The notes under the pieces: model-generated
The model's database searches: none
Seen by the model: the letters and a program-made list of their open reading frames with translations, nothing else
What the model was told of the DNA's origin: nothing
Position numbers and translations under genes: made by a program
Assembly (NCBI GenBank): GCA_028571685.1
Contig: CM053141.1
Location: forward strand, 50,590,333 to 50,654,332
Origin: Heterohyrax brucei
Lineage: Eukaryota; Chordata; Mammalia; Hyracoidea; Procaviidae
Length of the DNA stretch: 64,000 nucleotides
Reading direction: 5' to 3'
Part shown: one piece after another, positions 1 through 11,609 of the stretch
Numbering within the stretch: the stretch's first letter is position 1
Layout of the letters: each line of letters starts with the position of its first letter

Positions 1-22
1 TGTTGCTCTGCAAAATCAATTA

Positions 23-1002
23 TAAAGGGTCTTCAAATATGGGTGTCCTATTTTTGAATTTGAATAAAACAAGTTGTGTTAATGATAAATTTTTAATTAT
101 TTTATTCTTTTGAAGTACATTTGATGGCATTAGGTGTGGAAAAGAATTTCAAGTAAATGGCCACTGCAGCACCTTCCAAACAGGGCCCCAAGTAATTAGT
201 CATCATAGCCTTATATCTTTAATTGTTGATAGTCACAGTCTCTTCTTGTTGATCTTAGAAAAAATAAGGGCAAATGACTCTCCCAGACCAAAATCCACAA
301 TAAATGGTAACTTTTGGGGGATGAAGTGAATGTTCCTGACTCTCCATGGATTCTCATCACTCTAGATGCAAAGTTTTGTTTCTTAACAAAACCATTCATC
401 CAAAAATGGGACTTATTGCTGAAGATGATTTTTTGGCCAAAAGCAGGGTCAACTTCCAGTTGTTCCAGAAGCCAGTCAGCAAAAGAATGGTACAATCTGT
501 GGTCACTGGACCTCAATTCTTGAGTTAAAACAATTTTGTAAAGGTAAAACTTCAAGTCCGGATGCAAAATGTGCCAAATTGTGGTCCAAAAGAGGTCTAA
601 TTCTCGTGCTCAGGAAGAAATTGATTGGGATGGATTCTCATGTATACTCTGATGAATGGTGGTGATGTTTTATTGGAATGTGCCATTCATTGACACACAG
701 GCACTGTCTGATTGGCAACAGATCTGGTTGCCTCAAATTTTTTGATTAAACATCAAATTGTTCTCTTGGTAGGATGATTATGTACATCATAAATTTCATA
801 TAATGCATGGAATGTTTGGCAAAAGGAACACCCACTTTGATAACAATCTTTAATAATTTCTATGTGTTGTGGAATCCTGTAATTTTTCATGGCTATTTTT
901 CAAGACTGATTAGAAAAACATGATAAATGTGACCACTATGGCTTCAAAAATACCACCGCCATGAGCTTCAAAAATAGGACACCCTTGTTGGAAGACCCTT
1001 TA
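23..1002 (-). mobile_element. Tc1/mariner-type DNA transposon, non-autonomous
   Basis: Both ends carry matching terminal inverted repeats of about 40 bp. The left end reads TAAAGGGTCTTC then GGGTGTCCTATTTTTGAA, and the reverse complement of 963-1002 reads almost the same. A TA dinucleotide sits outside each end (21-22 and 1003-1004), the usual target duplication of the IS630/Tc1/mariner superfamily. The inside reads on the minus strand as a broken transposase: residues such as YKIVLTQEL, FADWLLEQLE and KIIFSNKSHFWMNGFV (about 400-567) match the stretch of mariner-type transposases around the first catalytic Asp. Here the expected S-D-E-A-H reads S-N-K-S-H, so that Asp is lost. At about 980 bp it is shorter than the usual 1.3 kb and the later catalytic part is missing. 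Family name not assigned. Confidence 0.8.
211..567 (-). pseudogene. Transposase fragment (mariner-like catalytic core start)
   Basis: An open stretch of 118 codons inside the transposon. Its first two thirds resemble the linker and first catalytic block of mariner-type transposases (YKIVLTQEL, WLLEQLEVDP, KIIFSNKSHFWMNGF, then VKKQNF). After about residue 65 the similarity is disturbed, and the later part (VWESHLPLFFLRS) looks like the V-W-x-G-I-G-P-Y-F-F block after small indels. The first catalytic Asp position reads Asn. The helix-turn-helix half upstream is only faintly visible and the region with the second and third acidic residues is absent. It cannot encode an active transposase. Confidence 0.65.
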
Positions 1003-1628
1003 TAATGAAAATGATATTTAACTCTTGAATTTACACTTGTCTGCTCATATACCAGATTTCATCTGAGATTCATGTCAAAAACAACTGTGTCACAAAACAA
1101 CAAGGATTTTATGGTCTCACTTATATGAACTATCTAGCATAGGCAACTGTATAGAGGCAAACATTTAGTAGTGGTTATCAGAGGCTATAGACAGTAGAGA
1201 ATGGAGAGTTATTACAGAATGGATCAAATTTCTAAGGGAATAATAAAAATTTCACAAATTGATAATAGTGACAGTAATATAATATGGTGAATATAATAAA
1301 TGTCACTGGATTGTACAGTTAAAAATGGTCAAAATGGCAAACATTTTCTTATATATATTGTACTACAGCAATAACCACAAATCAATCAGGAAAAAAGTTA
1401 TTTGTGACTCTTTCCCTTATACCCTTCAATCAATCCACTAGTAAGTTCTTCAGTACCCTCATTGTGGGCTCATTCAACACACCAGAATTACTCATCATCA
1501 CAAACTTCTTTGCTTGTCCCCTTACAGTTTGTACAGAGCAGCTTTGGCAATCTCTTCACACAGAAATTAGGCCTTGTCTCTCCTCGCTCAAAACCCTCCT
1601 AGTAGGACTGTTGGATAAAAAACCCTAA
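1003..1628. other. No recognised feature
   Basis: AT-rich single-copy-looking DNA between the mariner copy and the first AfroSINE. Short open stretches show no recognisable protein motif. Confidence 0.5.
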
Positions 1629-1791
1629 ACTAACCCAAACCCACTGCCGTCACGTGGATTCTAACTCATAATGATCCTATAGATCAGAGTAGAACTGCTG
1701 CAAAGCATTTCCAAGGGCATCAGGTGGATTTGAACTGCTGATCTTCTGGTTACCAGATATAGTGCTTAACCATTATGCCACTGGAGTTTCT
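1629..1791 (-). mobile_element. AfroSINE (tRNA-derived SINE)
   Basis: Reading the minus strand gives a tRNA-like head with an A-box-like segment (GGCATAATGGTTAAGCAC, near 1,775) and a degenerate B-box region, then the body with the GTTCTACTCTGATCTATAGG-type segment and the tail ATGAGTTAGAATCCACGTGA. This is the layout of the AfroSINE family of African endemic mammals. Diverged; no clear target duplication. Confidence 0.85.
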
Positions 1792-1819
1792 AGCCAGATA
1801 AAGAACATTAAGGAAAAAA

Positions 1820-2000
1820 AAAGCTGTCTCATGGCAATCCTATGTTTTGAAGAGTAGAACACAAATCCGCAGGATTTTCAAGGCTATGGCCTTTAGGAAA
1901 CACATTGTTAGGCCTTTCTTTCCAGGGACTTCTGGATGGATTTGAATCATTCAGTTATAGTCAAAAGCTTAACCATTTATAATACCCAGGGACTCCTGGG
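1820..2000 (-). mobile_element. AfroSINE, longer diverged form
   Basis: A second minus-strand copy just beyond the first. Recognisable parts are GGAGTCCCTGGGTATTATAAATGGTTAAGC (as two blocks, 1,965-2,000), the B-box-like TTGATGATTCAAATCCATCC region and a GTTCTACTCTTCAAAACATAG-like block. It belongs to the longer subfamily whose head reads GAGTCCCTGGGTGG. Strongly diverged. Confidence 0.65.
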
Positions 2001-2889
2001 AAAGTACACTGTACCCTGCTCAATTTCAATTTCAAGTAAACAATAAATAATTTTTAGTATAAGTAGGCTCCGTGCAATATTTGGGATACTTTTAATTATA
2101 AACAAAACAAACCACTTATTGTTTATATGAAATTCAAATCTAATGGAGTATTCTGTGAAAAACAGGAGTTTGAATTTCTGTGGAATTCAGATTCTGGGTT
2201 TCAAGGAGAGACAATAATCCTCATAGACCATTAATTGCTCTGAGATGTTCTTTTGAAGCTGAGCCTTGAGAAAACTACTTTGCTAAAGTCACCTTTAAGG
2301 CAAACAGTAGCCTAGTAAATAGCCCAGCAAGGAGTTTGCCTTTGGCATGGCGCTCTTTTGAAAAATTATCTATGTGCAGTCAGCTTCTAGAAACAGAAAC
2401 TCCTAGGTCAGGCTAGAGCTATATTTTTGGATGAATCAGTAATTATTTTAATTGTTCTTCAAGGTGATGCTGTACGAATTCCCTTCTAACCACAAATTCT
2501 TTAGTTTTGCTTTTTATCATTTTTGTTCTGGTCCTTTGTCCATGACAATGCCCATAAGATGGAGTCTAAAAATCTTTGGAAGTTCATCTTTGAAACACAT
2601 TTGACTCCCTAATTAAAATGTTACCCTGATTTGCACAGTATATATTAAATAAATGTCAATCATTTTTTTAAATTGGCTTAATATAATTTTTGTTTTAACA
2701 TCTGTATTTTTCCTTTTCCCTAAATCTGGTAAACCTACTCTCATATTGTCTCACCACAGAACAAAATCTCAAGTCATTAGCATGGCCATCAAAGCCCTAC
2801 ATGGGAGTTGTTTCCCCAGCTACTTCTTCAACCTATTGTCTCACACTATCTAATTAAATTCAAGCCACCCACACTTTACAGTTTCTTTG
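2001..2889. other. No recognised feature
   Basis: AT-rich single-copy-looking sequence with no repeat, RNA gene or convincing coding stretch that I can identify. Confidence 0.5.
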
Positions 2890-3236
2890 AAAACCTCTAG
2901 CTAGCTACTGCCTCCAGGTGGTTAGGCTGCTGTTTCTTACCCCCTGGAATGTCTTTGCCTTGGTATCTGAATTGGGTACTTAGTTCAAGAGTTTGCTCAA
3001 AGTGTCTTTTTTCACAGAGCCTTACTTTTATACTGTATCTAATAAGCACACTCTATCAGTCTCTGTTGTCTTACTCCTCACAGTACTTAATGCTGTGTCT
3101 ATTCTTATGTTAGATTTGCCTATTTATTGTCTGTTTCCCCCATGCAAACGTAAGCTCCATGAAGGTAAAAAAATCTTGTCTCTTGTTCATTGTTGCATAC
3201 TTAGCACCTGAAATTGTGAACAAAGCATAGTCATCA
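2890..3236 (+). mobile_element. L2 LINE 3' end fragment
   Basis: The stretch around 3,120-3,225 has the typical L2 3' ending: TTTATTGTCTGTTTCCCCC, then GTAAGCTCCATGAAGG, TTGTTCATTGTTGCATACTT and AGCACCTGAAATTGTG. The upstream part (GCCTCCAGGTGG ... CTGGAATGTCTTTGCC ... AGTTCAAGAGTTTGCTCAAAG) fits the L2 3' coding end. An ancient, inactive fragment. Confidence 0.75.
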
Positions 3237-3254
3237 TAAAAACCAGAAAATGAG

Positions 3255-3500
3255 AGGATTATTACTTACAATGCACCAGGCATTGTCTAAAGGTGTGGCA
3301 TTCAGTAGTTCATTTGGTTATCACAGCAAGCCCCTGTCAGGTAGATTCTATCACTGTCCCTGTTAGGTACAGCGGAGGGAGTCACAGCAAAGAAAGGGTA
3401 AGTAACTTGCCTGAGGCCATCTGGGACATGTTGTAGAGGTGATATTTGAACCCAGATCACAGGGTTTCTTTCAATGACAGTTGTCATTGTGCAGAGCCAT
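3255..3500 (-). mobile_element. MIR SINE
   Basis: Plus-strand text follows the reverse complement of MIR: TTACTTACAATGCACCAGGC at the left, AAGGGTAAGTAACTTGCCTG in the core and ATTTGAACCCAGATCACAGG in the B-box part. Nearly full length and well recognisable for so old an element. Confidence 0.85.
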
Positions 3501-3574
3501 TGTGTGCAGTAGTAGGCATAAACATTTGATAAATGAAAGAGCTAACAGGAAAATAAAGGAGCAAAATAGAGACT

Positions 3575-3660
3575 ACCGTGCCTGGAATATGGAAAATGCT
3601 CAGTAACTCTTAGCTAACCTCATTATCAAAATCATAATTATTGTCGATATAACTGATGCA
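3575..3660 (+). mobile_element. MIR 3' fragment
   Basis: The block CCGTGCCTGGAATATGGAAA followed by ATGCTCAGTAACTCTTAGC matches the 3' end of MIR (GTGCCTGGCACATAGTAAGCGCTCAATAAATG type) in plus orientation. Confidence 0.55.
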
Positions 3661-5100
3661 TAAGTTCAACAATAAGTCAGTCAATACAATATCAATCAAT
3701 CTTCAAAGAAAAAGAAGGATATACAGATACTATAGGCACTGATAAGAATTAACCTACAACACAAATCGTGAGAAACAGCTTCACAGATAATGCGTGCTAT
3801 CATTTATACAAAAAGGAAAAAAATATGTGTGTGAATATGTGATAATGTTTTTGAATATGTATAGGAAACTCAGCTGGAATATGTAAGAAAAATATGTGCC
3901 TCCAGGGATAAAGACTATGGCTCTTAAAAAAGAGCTTGAAATATATTATTATAAATGTGTTACTTTTTAATGTAAAAATAAATAAAACTATAAAATATCC
4001 AAGTTGAATATATAAATTGTGTATGTAAGATAGGAAACCTAAGAAAAATTGTATAACAGAATACTAATACTGGTTATCTCTAGTAGTATATTTTAAGTTT
4101 CCTTTTGCTTTTCACTGTTTTCCTAGTATTTGTTAAGAAATATTACCTTTAGAGTCAGACAAACATTAATTTTAGGAATAACTGATAAAGTTACTCAAAT
4201 TTTATATTTTCAAACTCTTAATGAATTTTTAAAAGACTTAACCACATATATTTTCATAAAGTTCAATTTTCCTAATCCCTCTATGATCCTGAGAAATTCT
4301 TTGTACTTAGATAAACTGAAATGGCATCCTCATCTCTAAAATGCTTGAAACAAAAACTCAAGTCAGAGCAATATAACTTAGGTATAAAATAAGAATAGAG
4401 TGCAATAGCTAATGAAACATAAAGTGCAAATTTTATTACCCTGCATGTGTTACATTCTAATGTTAATCGCCGCTCCCTTCCAGGTACTATTCAGTGAAGA
4501 CAAAAATGAGTCAATCGGCCTGATGATTTGGAAATGTTGGGGACATGACGCCTTGGGAATGATATCTGCTTGTGTTGACCTTTCACTGCCATGTAAAATG
4601 CAGACCTAAACTGGCCATCTAATTAGTTCAGTTGCCAAAACACCGCCTTCACCTTAATTCCTGCAAAATCAAGGACCGTATGAACAAATGTCTGTTAGAT
4701 AACATAATAAATTTCAAGAAAAACACTACATGGGAAAAACCCAGTGAAAATGGTGTGATTTTATATTTCCTGGAGTGGAAATTAGCATAGCTCTAAAGCA
4801 AGGCTGCTTGGGTCTGTGGATCTTTCTGGTGTAGAATAAATACCATCCATTCTCCACCCTAGAAATGTTCCCCAACTGCAGCAGCCCAGAAAAATATGTT
4901 TTCTTGGGTGATTTATTCCTGATTGTTCGTTGTTTTAAGGCAGAGGAGATGACGAGAATTATTGCAAATGCAAAAACCAACCTCTCATAGAATAGCACAG
5001 CAAGCCGTGGACATCCTTAGACAGGCCAAAGGGCTGATTCTCAGACCCTGAGACCATTTTTGAAACAATTTAGGAACTAACATCCTGGAGGTAATCATTT
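3661..5100. other. Non-repetitive stretch, no gene seen
   Basis: No repeat recognised. The part from about 4,450 to 5,060 is less AT-rich and higher in complexity than its surroundings, without long open frames or known motifs. It could be a conserved non-coding element, but nothing in the window alone proves that. Confidence 0.4.
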
Positions 5101-5101
5101 G

Positions 5102-5180
5102 ACACACACACACACACACACACACGTGAGTATATATATAAAGGTGTGTGTGTGTGTATATGTGCATGCATATATGTATT
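5102..5180. repeat. (AC)12 / (TA)n / (GT)7 compound microsatellite
   Basis: A run of twelve AC units (5,102-5,125), a short TA tract, then seven GT units (5,144-5,157) followed by TATGTGCATGCATATATG. The AC and GT blocks are complementary, so the locus can fold back. Confidence 0.9.
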
Positions 5181-5294
5181 TTAGTGCTGACTCAAGAGAA
5201 GTGAAAGCACATTTGAGTGTATCAAAAACTCAGTCAGGACAAGAAACTAAAATTTATTGAGCCCTATGTACATGTCAGTAATTGTGTAAGGTAC

Positions 5295-7185
5295 TGTTAT
5301 GGATTGAACGGTGTTCTCCAAACATACATATGTCAATTTGGCTAGGTCATGATTCCCAGTAATGTGTGACTGTCCCTTATTTTAGTCTGCTAGTGCCACT
5401 CTAACAGAAATACCACAAATTGGGTGACTTTAACAAAGAGAAGTTTATTCTTACACAGTCTGGTAGGATCCAAGTCTGAACTCAGTGTTTCTACTCCAGA
5501 GGAAAGCTTTCCCTCTGTCAGCTCTGGAGGAAAGTCCTCCGGTTGTATCTTTGGTGAGGAAGCACCTTCGCACAGAAACTGCAGGTATGAAGAAGGACCC
5601 ACTCTGCTCCCAGTGCTGCTTTCTTGATGGGGTTAATGTTCCCAACTCTCTGCTTGCTTCCCTTTCCTTTCATCCCTTGTAGCTTCTCAAGCTCTTGGCT
5701 CTTCAGCTTCTGCTTCCTATGGCCTCATGACCCAGGCCTCAGGCCCCTAGCTGACCTGCTGGACAAGTGTTCTAAAGCTCTGTAGCTCCACTGATTCAAG
5801 TGCCTGGAGGCGCCCCACTGTGCCACATAGCCTCCTACACACAGGCACTCGGCTCTCCTGCTCCATGGGTCAGCAAGCCTAGCTCCACTGATTCAAGAGC
5901 CCAAAGGCACCCCACTCCTCTGGGAAACCTCTGTGCACAGGCAGTCAGCTCTCTCATTCTGTGAGTTGGCTCCAGCACGGTCCTGTGCCTCTCTAGTTCT
6001 GCTGCTTGTCTGCTGACTCGGGTTCTCTGCTGTTTCTCACTATCTGCATCTTCTTTGGTATTAACAGTTCTCCATTCCTTCTGAGTCTTCTATTCATTCA
6101 GTTTTAAAACCACTTCAATATTTTAGGTATTTCTTGGAGCAGTACACCACTCCCTCAGTACCAAATTCTGTTTTAGACACCTAGTGCTGCTGTAACAGAA
6201 ATATCACAAAGTGGATGGTTTTACCAAAGGAAAGCTTATCCTTACACAGTCTAGTAGGCTACAAGTCCAAATTCAGGGTGTTCACTCCAGGAGAAGGTTT
6301 TCCCTCTGTTGGCTGTGGAGAAAAGTTCCATCAGTCTTTGGTGGGACAGCATCTTGGCACAGCAACCTCAAGTATGAAGGACCCGTTCTACTCCTGGTGC
6401 TGCTTTCTTGATGGCATAAAAATTCCCGTCTCTCTGCTTGCTTCCCTTTCCTTTTATCCTTCATGGGGTAAAATGATAAAAGGTAGTACAAGCCATACTC
6501 CAGAGAAACCCCCTTTACAATGGAGCAGACAGGTGCCCTGAGGAAGGGATTTACATTTCCAACTTAATCCTCTCTGTTAAACAAGAGCCAGTCCACTCTG
6601 TTAACCACAGGCAGAGATTAGGATTTACAGCATCAGAAAATCACAAAATGGAGGGCAATCCCAGAATACAGGGAATTCTGCCCTTGTCACATTAACACAC
6701 ATATTTTTGGGGGAACACAATTAAATCCATGACACCCACCACTGTATCATCTGATGTGATATTCTTTTGTGTTGTAAATCTTAACTCTATTGTATTAATG
6801 AGAAGAGTTAGGAGTACTCTAAAAAGTTAATCAATTTAAGCCAGTCTCTTTTGAGACACAAAACAGACAAGTGAGCAGAGAGATAAGGGAACTTCATACC
6901 ACCAAGAAACAAGAGCCAGCCGACTAGCCAGGAGAATAAATCCTTTGGACTTAGGGTCCCAGTGCTGAGAAGATATATTCGACTAGGGGAAAGATAATGA
7001 CAAAGACTTTCCTCCAGAACCTACAGAAAAAGAAAGGTTAACCCTAGAGCCAATGCCTTGAATTTGGAACTACAGCCTACCCAACTGTGACAGAATGAAT
7101 TTGTCTTTGTTAAAGCTACCCATTTGTGGTATTTCTGTTATAACAGCACTGCCAGCCAAGTGCCAGTTAGCAACGCTAGATGACA
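5295..7185 (+). mobile_element. MaLR-type LTR, split by a second LTR element
   Basis: An old LTR in plus orientation. Its 5' part (5,295-5,378) begins TGTTATGGATTGAACGGTG and its remainder (from 6,735) ends in the block TTTGTTAAAGCTACCCATTTG, TGGTATTTCTGTTATAACAG, which is typical of MaLR (ERVL-related) LTRs. The 3' limit is approximate. The middle is occupied by a reverse-oriented relative (5,379-6,734). A non-coding fossil. Confidence 0.7.
5379..6734 (-). mobile_element. Reverse-oriented MaLR-type element inserted in an LTR
   Basis: Three parts are visible on the minus strand: a whole 5' LTR at 6,169-6,734, a short internal stretch leftward from 6,168 that opens with a MaLR-like leader (TTTGGTACTGAGGGAGTGG), and an incomplete 3' LTR at about 5,379-5,690. 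The two LTRs are alike (shared block CTCTGCTTGCTTCCCTTTCC on the plus strand). No coding capacity. It is younger than the LTR it interrupts. Both belong to an afrotherian-looking branch of the family. Confidence 0.7.
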
Positions 7186-7194
7186 AAAAAGATA

Positions 7195-7325
7195 CTTTGC
7201 ATACATTCTCACAATAGTCCTGAGCATAAAGATGAGGCAACCAAAAATTCAGAGGTCAAACACTTTGACCAATGTCAACCATACTGAAAAAGTTCAAGGC
7301 CTATATTCCAATTTTCCTCTATCTG
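7195..7325 (-). mobile_element. MIR fragment
   Basis: Plus-strand text TTCTCACAATAGTCCTGAGC, AAGATGAGGCAACC, then TCAGAGGTCAAACACTTTGACC is the reverse of the MIR core and 3' half. Confidence 0.6.
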
Positions 7326-8769
7326 AAAGAAAATCTTGTCTTATTCATTATATCAATCTGTTTCAATGCTTTGAACTCATACAGTTTCTTTTGGATACAG
7401 TAATAAGGGAGCTTTAGTTTCTATATACTCAATCCATTAGCAAATTTATCAGTGTCCCTAAGAAAAATCCACTCTGCTCACAAAAGTCTCCTGGACTTCT
7501 GGAATAAATAATACAGGCATGATCACTTATAGTAAAATGTGTTAAAAAGGATTGTGAATACATTTCTTTAAGCCTGAGCTCTTTCTGAAAACTCTGGCAA
7601 CTTTTTTTTCATGGTTTTGCCATTACTATAACTACAACTGTCACAATAGAAGAGGATTCAAATGTTAGAGCTGTGTTGTGGGAAGCAAAATGTTGCTGGT
7701 GGTGGGAAGAGTGTACTTCCGGGAGATAGGCAGAAGTAATCGTCCATACACTATTTTTGTCTTTGTTCCTGACAGCCAGTATCTCTGTTGAGAGTTAACC
7801 AGATAATGTGTTTTGAGTGGAGATGGCAGGAGAGAGGCTGCCATTAAGCTTTTAGAGGAAAGGAAGTACAGAATATGTGGTTTGGGCATTATTATGCCAA
7901 ATACACATATTATACACGCTCATTCCAAAACAATGCACATTATTTAGAAAGAATTTTGATATGGACAAAAATACACTTACAACATCTGAAAATCAAAATA
8001 GCACCTCACTTTTCATTTATTATTGGGGAAAAAGTTATAGCGTGGATTGACATAATAGCTAGAATTTATAAAATATTTCTCCCACATGGTGATCCACAAA
8101 GATAACAAGTTCCACAAATGTCCTTTTTTGTTTGCTTGTTTCACTGTACAACAAATATTCCCACTCAAGAATTAGCATTATGGCTCAAACAACACACCTT
8201 TAAAGGTAAAGATCACTTAGGGTGACTAAGGGCACACTTTGAGGATGGAGCAACTATACTTCTGGTTTTGAAGGAGGAGAATCAGCTCTGACCTAGATAA
8301 CATTTGATGTGCACAGCAACAGAGGAAACTGACAATTTGTCATTTATGCTTCATCAAGATCTTTCCTTATAGAATACGTTTACCACTTAAACTTTCTTCA
8401 TTTTCAAGTTTATTTTATTTTGTTTTATTTTAAATCTGGCTGTTGAGAATTAATTTCCACTGAACCTATGTGAAGAGAAACTTTTTGGAAAAACAAATGG
8501 AGAATTCCCACCTCATACACTCTTATATACAGAGTGAGAAGTCTCACCTATAGAAGACAGAAGGAGCAGAGATTCCCACAAAAACTGGAAAGCTTATCTA
8601 ATCCTGTTTGATTTTTCTTAACACACTTTTCTTAAATTGGTAGACCACACAATCCATTGAAACAATATTTAGAATTTGAGGACTTGTAGTCACACAGCTT
8701 TTTAAATATATTTTACTGTTGCCCCATCAATGGTCATTCTGCTTTTTTTTCCCTTAACATTGCTAAGAA
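7326..8769. other. No recognised feature
   Basis: AT-rich DNA without an identifiable repeat or coding stretch. Short open frames near 7,665-8,105 lack any known motif. Confidence 0.5.
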
Positions 8770-9150
8770 TTTATCAAACAATATATTTAACAAATATTTA
8801 TAGAGTTATTACCTCTGCAAAACTCACAAAGCATTCTATGAACCTGTAACATAAAGAGCACCTTGTTACCTTTGAAGAGTTTAAAATAAGAAAGGTAAAG
8901 ATACGTATTTCAAATAACTAGTTCATGACAGAATCCTAGCAGAGTCATGAAAATAGACAAAGAATATGCCTGAGGGAGGGAAATGGAAGAAAATATCACT
9001 TGTCATTGAGAAGATCAGGTGAAGAACAGATATTCGAAAAGGTATGAGATTATCAGGGCAAGTGTCACAAATAATTGAGTGGCAAAGACAAAGATAAATT
9101 TTAGGAAGGAATGGGATAAGATTGGGAGTAGTAAAAAGTTTTTCTGGACC
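8770..9150 (-). mobile_element. Possible L2 fragment
   Basis: TTTAACAAATATTTATAGAG at 8,786, followed by a diverged stretch with AAAATAGACAAAGAATATG and GAAGATCAGGTGAAG, resembles the reverse complement of an L2 3' end. Heavily diverged; an alignment to L2 consensus sequences would settle it. Confidence 0.4.
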
Positions 9151-9575
9151 TCAAAGCACATGAAGAAAAGTAGGAAATGAAACTGATCACACTGAAGTTT
9201 TAGCATATAAATTATGTGATTAGGCTCTAATAAACTGTTGTACATCTGGTACAGAACTGTATGAATCAGTCACTGAATGCAGGCTGCCAAAGGGTCTTAG
9301 CTAGCAAGGCAGTTATCTAGCTGAGGCAATCCCTGATGCGAATGATGGCTGAAGCTCTCTGTTGACTGACCCCCATAGTCTGGAATCTGGGAGCTCACCT
9401 CTTCTTCCATCACAATCTACCTCATGGGCTTTTTACATTATCCCTTTTGTCTACATTCTGAAATCACATATTCTACGACTTTTTAAAACTTTCTTCCTAG
9501 AGAAACCTAGAAGAGGAAGGTTAGTGATGTGAAACACAAGACTCTGTGGCTGGTCCCAGAGCCACGAATGATGGT
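9151..9575. other. No recognised feature
   Basis: Single-copy-looking sequence with no supported element. Confidence 0.5.
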
Positions 9576-10212
9576 TGTCTTAGGCTGGGGTCTCTAGAAA
9601 AGCAAAGCCAGTAAAGTGTATAAATACATACACAGATTTGTATCAAGGAAAAAGCTCCCATAATTGTAGAGGCTGAAATGTTCCAAGCCCTGGATCAAGA
9701 TAGAGGCCTCTCTCAATTTACACAGCCATGAAAGCTGCTCAAGTTCAGCAGGTTGGAGAACAGGATCCTGTGCACAGGCTGTGAAGGGTGACAAATCCCA
9801 AGAAGGCAGGCAAGACTACAAGGTTTCTTCTGATTCATGTAGCTTCAAGGGCTGGCAAAGCCCAAGTTAACATGTCAGGGTGCAAGGTTCTTACTTGCAG
9901 GCTGTGAAGACTGACACATCCTAAGATCAAAAGATAAGCTGTAAGCTTAAGTCCCAAGAACCAGAGGTCAGAAGGCAAGAGAGGCAGCTGCTGGATCCAA
10001 AACAAGCTAAAAACCTTAGCAAGATGAGCAGGAGGAAGTAGGAGGCATAAGATGAAGAGATGAAGGCTGAAGGGGAGATGTGGCCCCACAGACCCTGCCT
10101 CCACCATTATCACTCAACAGTTTCCTTCATGGGGTAATCACAACATTGTACAATTGCTGAAACACTGATTATTATGTCACAGCCAAGTTGATACACAATA
10201 CTAACCACCACA
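9576..10212 (+). mobile_element. Solo LTR-like element, family not assigned (copy 1)
   Basis: Starts TGTCTTAGGCTGGGGTCTCT and ends AAGTTGATACACAATACTAA then CCACCACA, so it has TG...CA ends. It shares its full layout with the element at 26,878-27,512 and its start with the one at 63,843. About 637 bp with no coding capacity. Flanking 5-mers are only partly alike, as expected of an old insertion. LTR identity rests on the termini and on the exact duplication at copy 2. Confidence 0.6.
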
Positions 10213-10499
10213 ATCTTCATCAGCACCTTCTAATCATATCCAAGACCACCCTCACTCTCATCTAGCACCTCTGCTGATCTTGGTGGCTTAACTGATAGTG
10301 TGACACATGTCATCATGCCTAAGCCTTCTTCGTCCAAGATTGCTGCAAGGTCTATTTAGCATCAAAATAGTGTAAAAGAATATGTAAAGAGAATCTCAAA
10401 TTGATGGTCCTGGAAATAATCACAGGTCTGTAGATGACATGCAGAGGGAGATCCAAGTTTGATTCTTAACCAGTGCTCATATCATGGAGCCACCACTTA
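10213..10499. other. No recognised feature
   Basis: Short unassigned stretch between an LTR-like element and an RTE fragment. Confidence 0.5.
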
Positions 10500-10665
10500 C
10501 CTGTCAGTGGAGGCTTTTGTGTTGCTGTGATGCTGGACAGGTTCGAGCAGAGCTTCTAGACTAAGATGGACTAGAAAGAAAGACCTGGCGGTCTACTTCT
10601 GAATACTACCCAAAAACATACCCATGAGTTGAGAACCAAGTTTACAGTAGCTAACAACAACATAG
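10500..10665 (+). mobile_element. RTE-type LINE 5' fragment
   Basis: GTGTTGCTGTGATGCTGG, then AGCTTCTAGACTAAGATGGAC and TGGCGGTCTACTTCTGAA match, in plus orientation, the far (5') part of the RTE copy whose reverse complement lies at 46,860-47,035. It ends near AGTAGCTAACAACAACATAG, which resembles an RTE/SINE 3' terminus, so this may be an internally deleted RTE. Confidence 0.55.
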
Positions 10666-11218
10666 TGCAGAAAGCCCAAGAGGTTTTGAGAAATAATTTG
10701 TGGAAATATGAACTCAGTGCGTAATAACAATAGTTACAGCCAATGAGAAGATGTCTCTGTCATAGAACTTGGATGACCTACCACTTTACCTGGATATGAA
10801 AAAAAAGAAAAGATTAACATGATATACAGGAGTCAAAACTAGTTTTGTAAGCAGAAAACACTGTTTCACCTAAATTTAATACTTATGAACAACCACATGT
10901 GAAAATATGACCATTACAGAAAGCCACTTGTTCCATACACAAGACATTCAGTGTTTTTACAAGACTTAGAGAATATGGACATATCGTGAGACTCCAAGTT
11001 CAGCTAATAATTGCTCTTTTCTCCCTTTCTCTTCCTCATAAAAAGAAGTCAAGGCATGACTCATTAATGTGAACCAGATTCCAGGAGCATATTAAAATTG
11101 AAATGTTTATAAAATCACTATGATGAGTTGTTCATAAGATGATACTTTAATTGCAATGAAATTCTTACATATGAAATATGAAAATTGATTGCCCTTTTAA
11201 TAAAATCACTGTAATATA
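10666..11218. other. No recognised feature
   Basis: AT-rich, no supported element. Confidence 0.5.
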
Positions 11219-11365
11219 ACTAAGTGCTTCGGTTACTAACCAAAAATCAGAAGTTAAAATCCAGCAGGTGCTCCTTTGAAAGTCTGTGGGCTGGTTCTAC
11301 TCTGTCCTACAGGGTTGTTATGAATCAGTATTAACATAACACCAATGGGGTTTAGGTTTTAGAAC
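11219..11365 (+). mobile_element. AfroSINE
   Basis: TAAGTGCTTCGGTTACTAACC (head), a degenerate B-box (GAAGTTAAAATCCAGCAGG), then GTTCTACTCTGTCCTACAGG and GGTTGTTATGAATCAG. Plus orientation; the extreme 5' end is missing. Confidence 0.85.
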
Positions 11366-11609
11366 TCATACTAAGCAGTTATCTTAGTACTTTAGTGTCA
11401 ATTTTCCTGTTCTTCAGGAAGAAAAACAGCTGGAAGCAATATTCTAGTTATAAAAGAATAAGACTTAATGTCAGAAGTTTGCATATATACATGAACACAA
11501 GTGTCTGTATTCACATATTCTGATCCTTCTGATGAATCACTCATGTCAGATATTGTAATTTAGTGCAATAAAAAGCAAAAATTCTTTAGTGGTACTCTTT
11601 GAAAGCTTT

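Noticed and set aside
1404-1628. 74-codon frame before the first SINE
   Set aside because: No known motif, no conserved context, and its end runs to the SINE boundary.
4985-5167. Frame with poly-His/Thr/Cys-Val repeats
   Set aside because: Translation of the AC/GT microsatellite.
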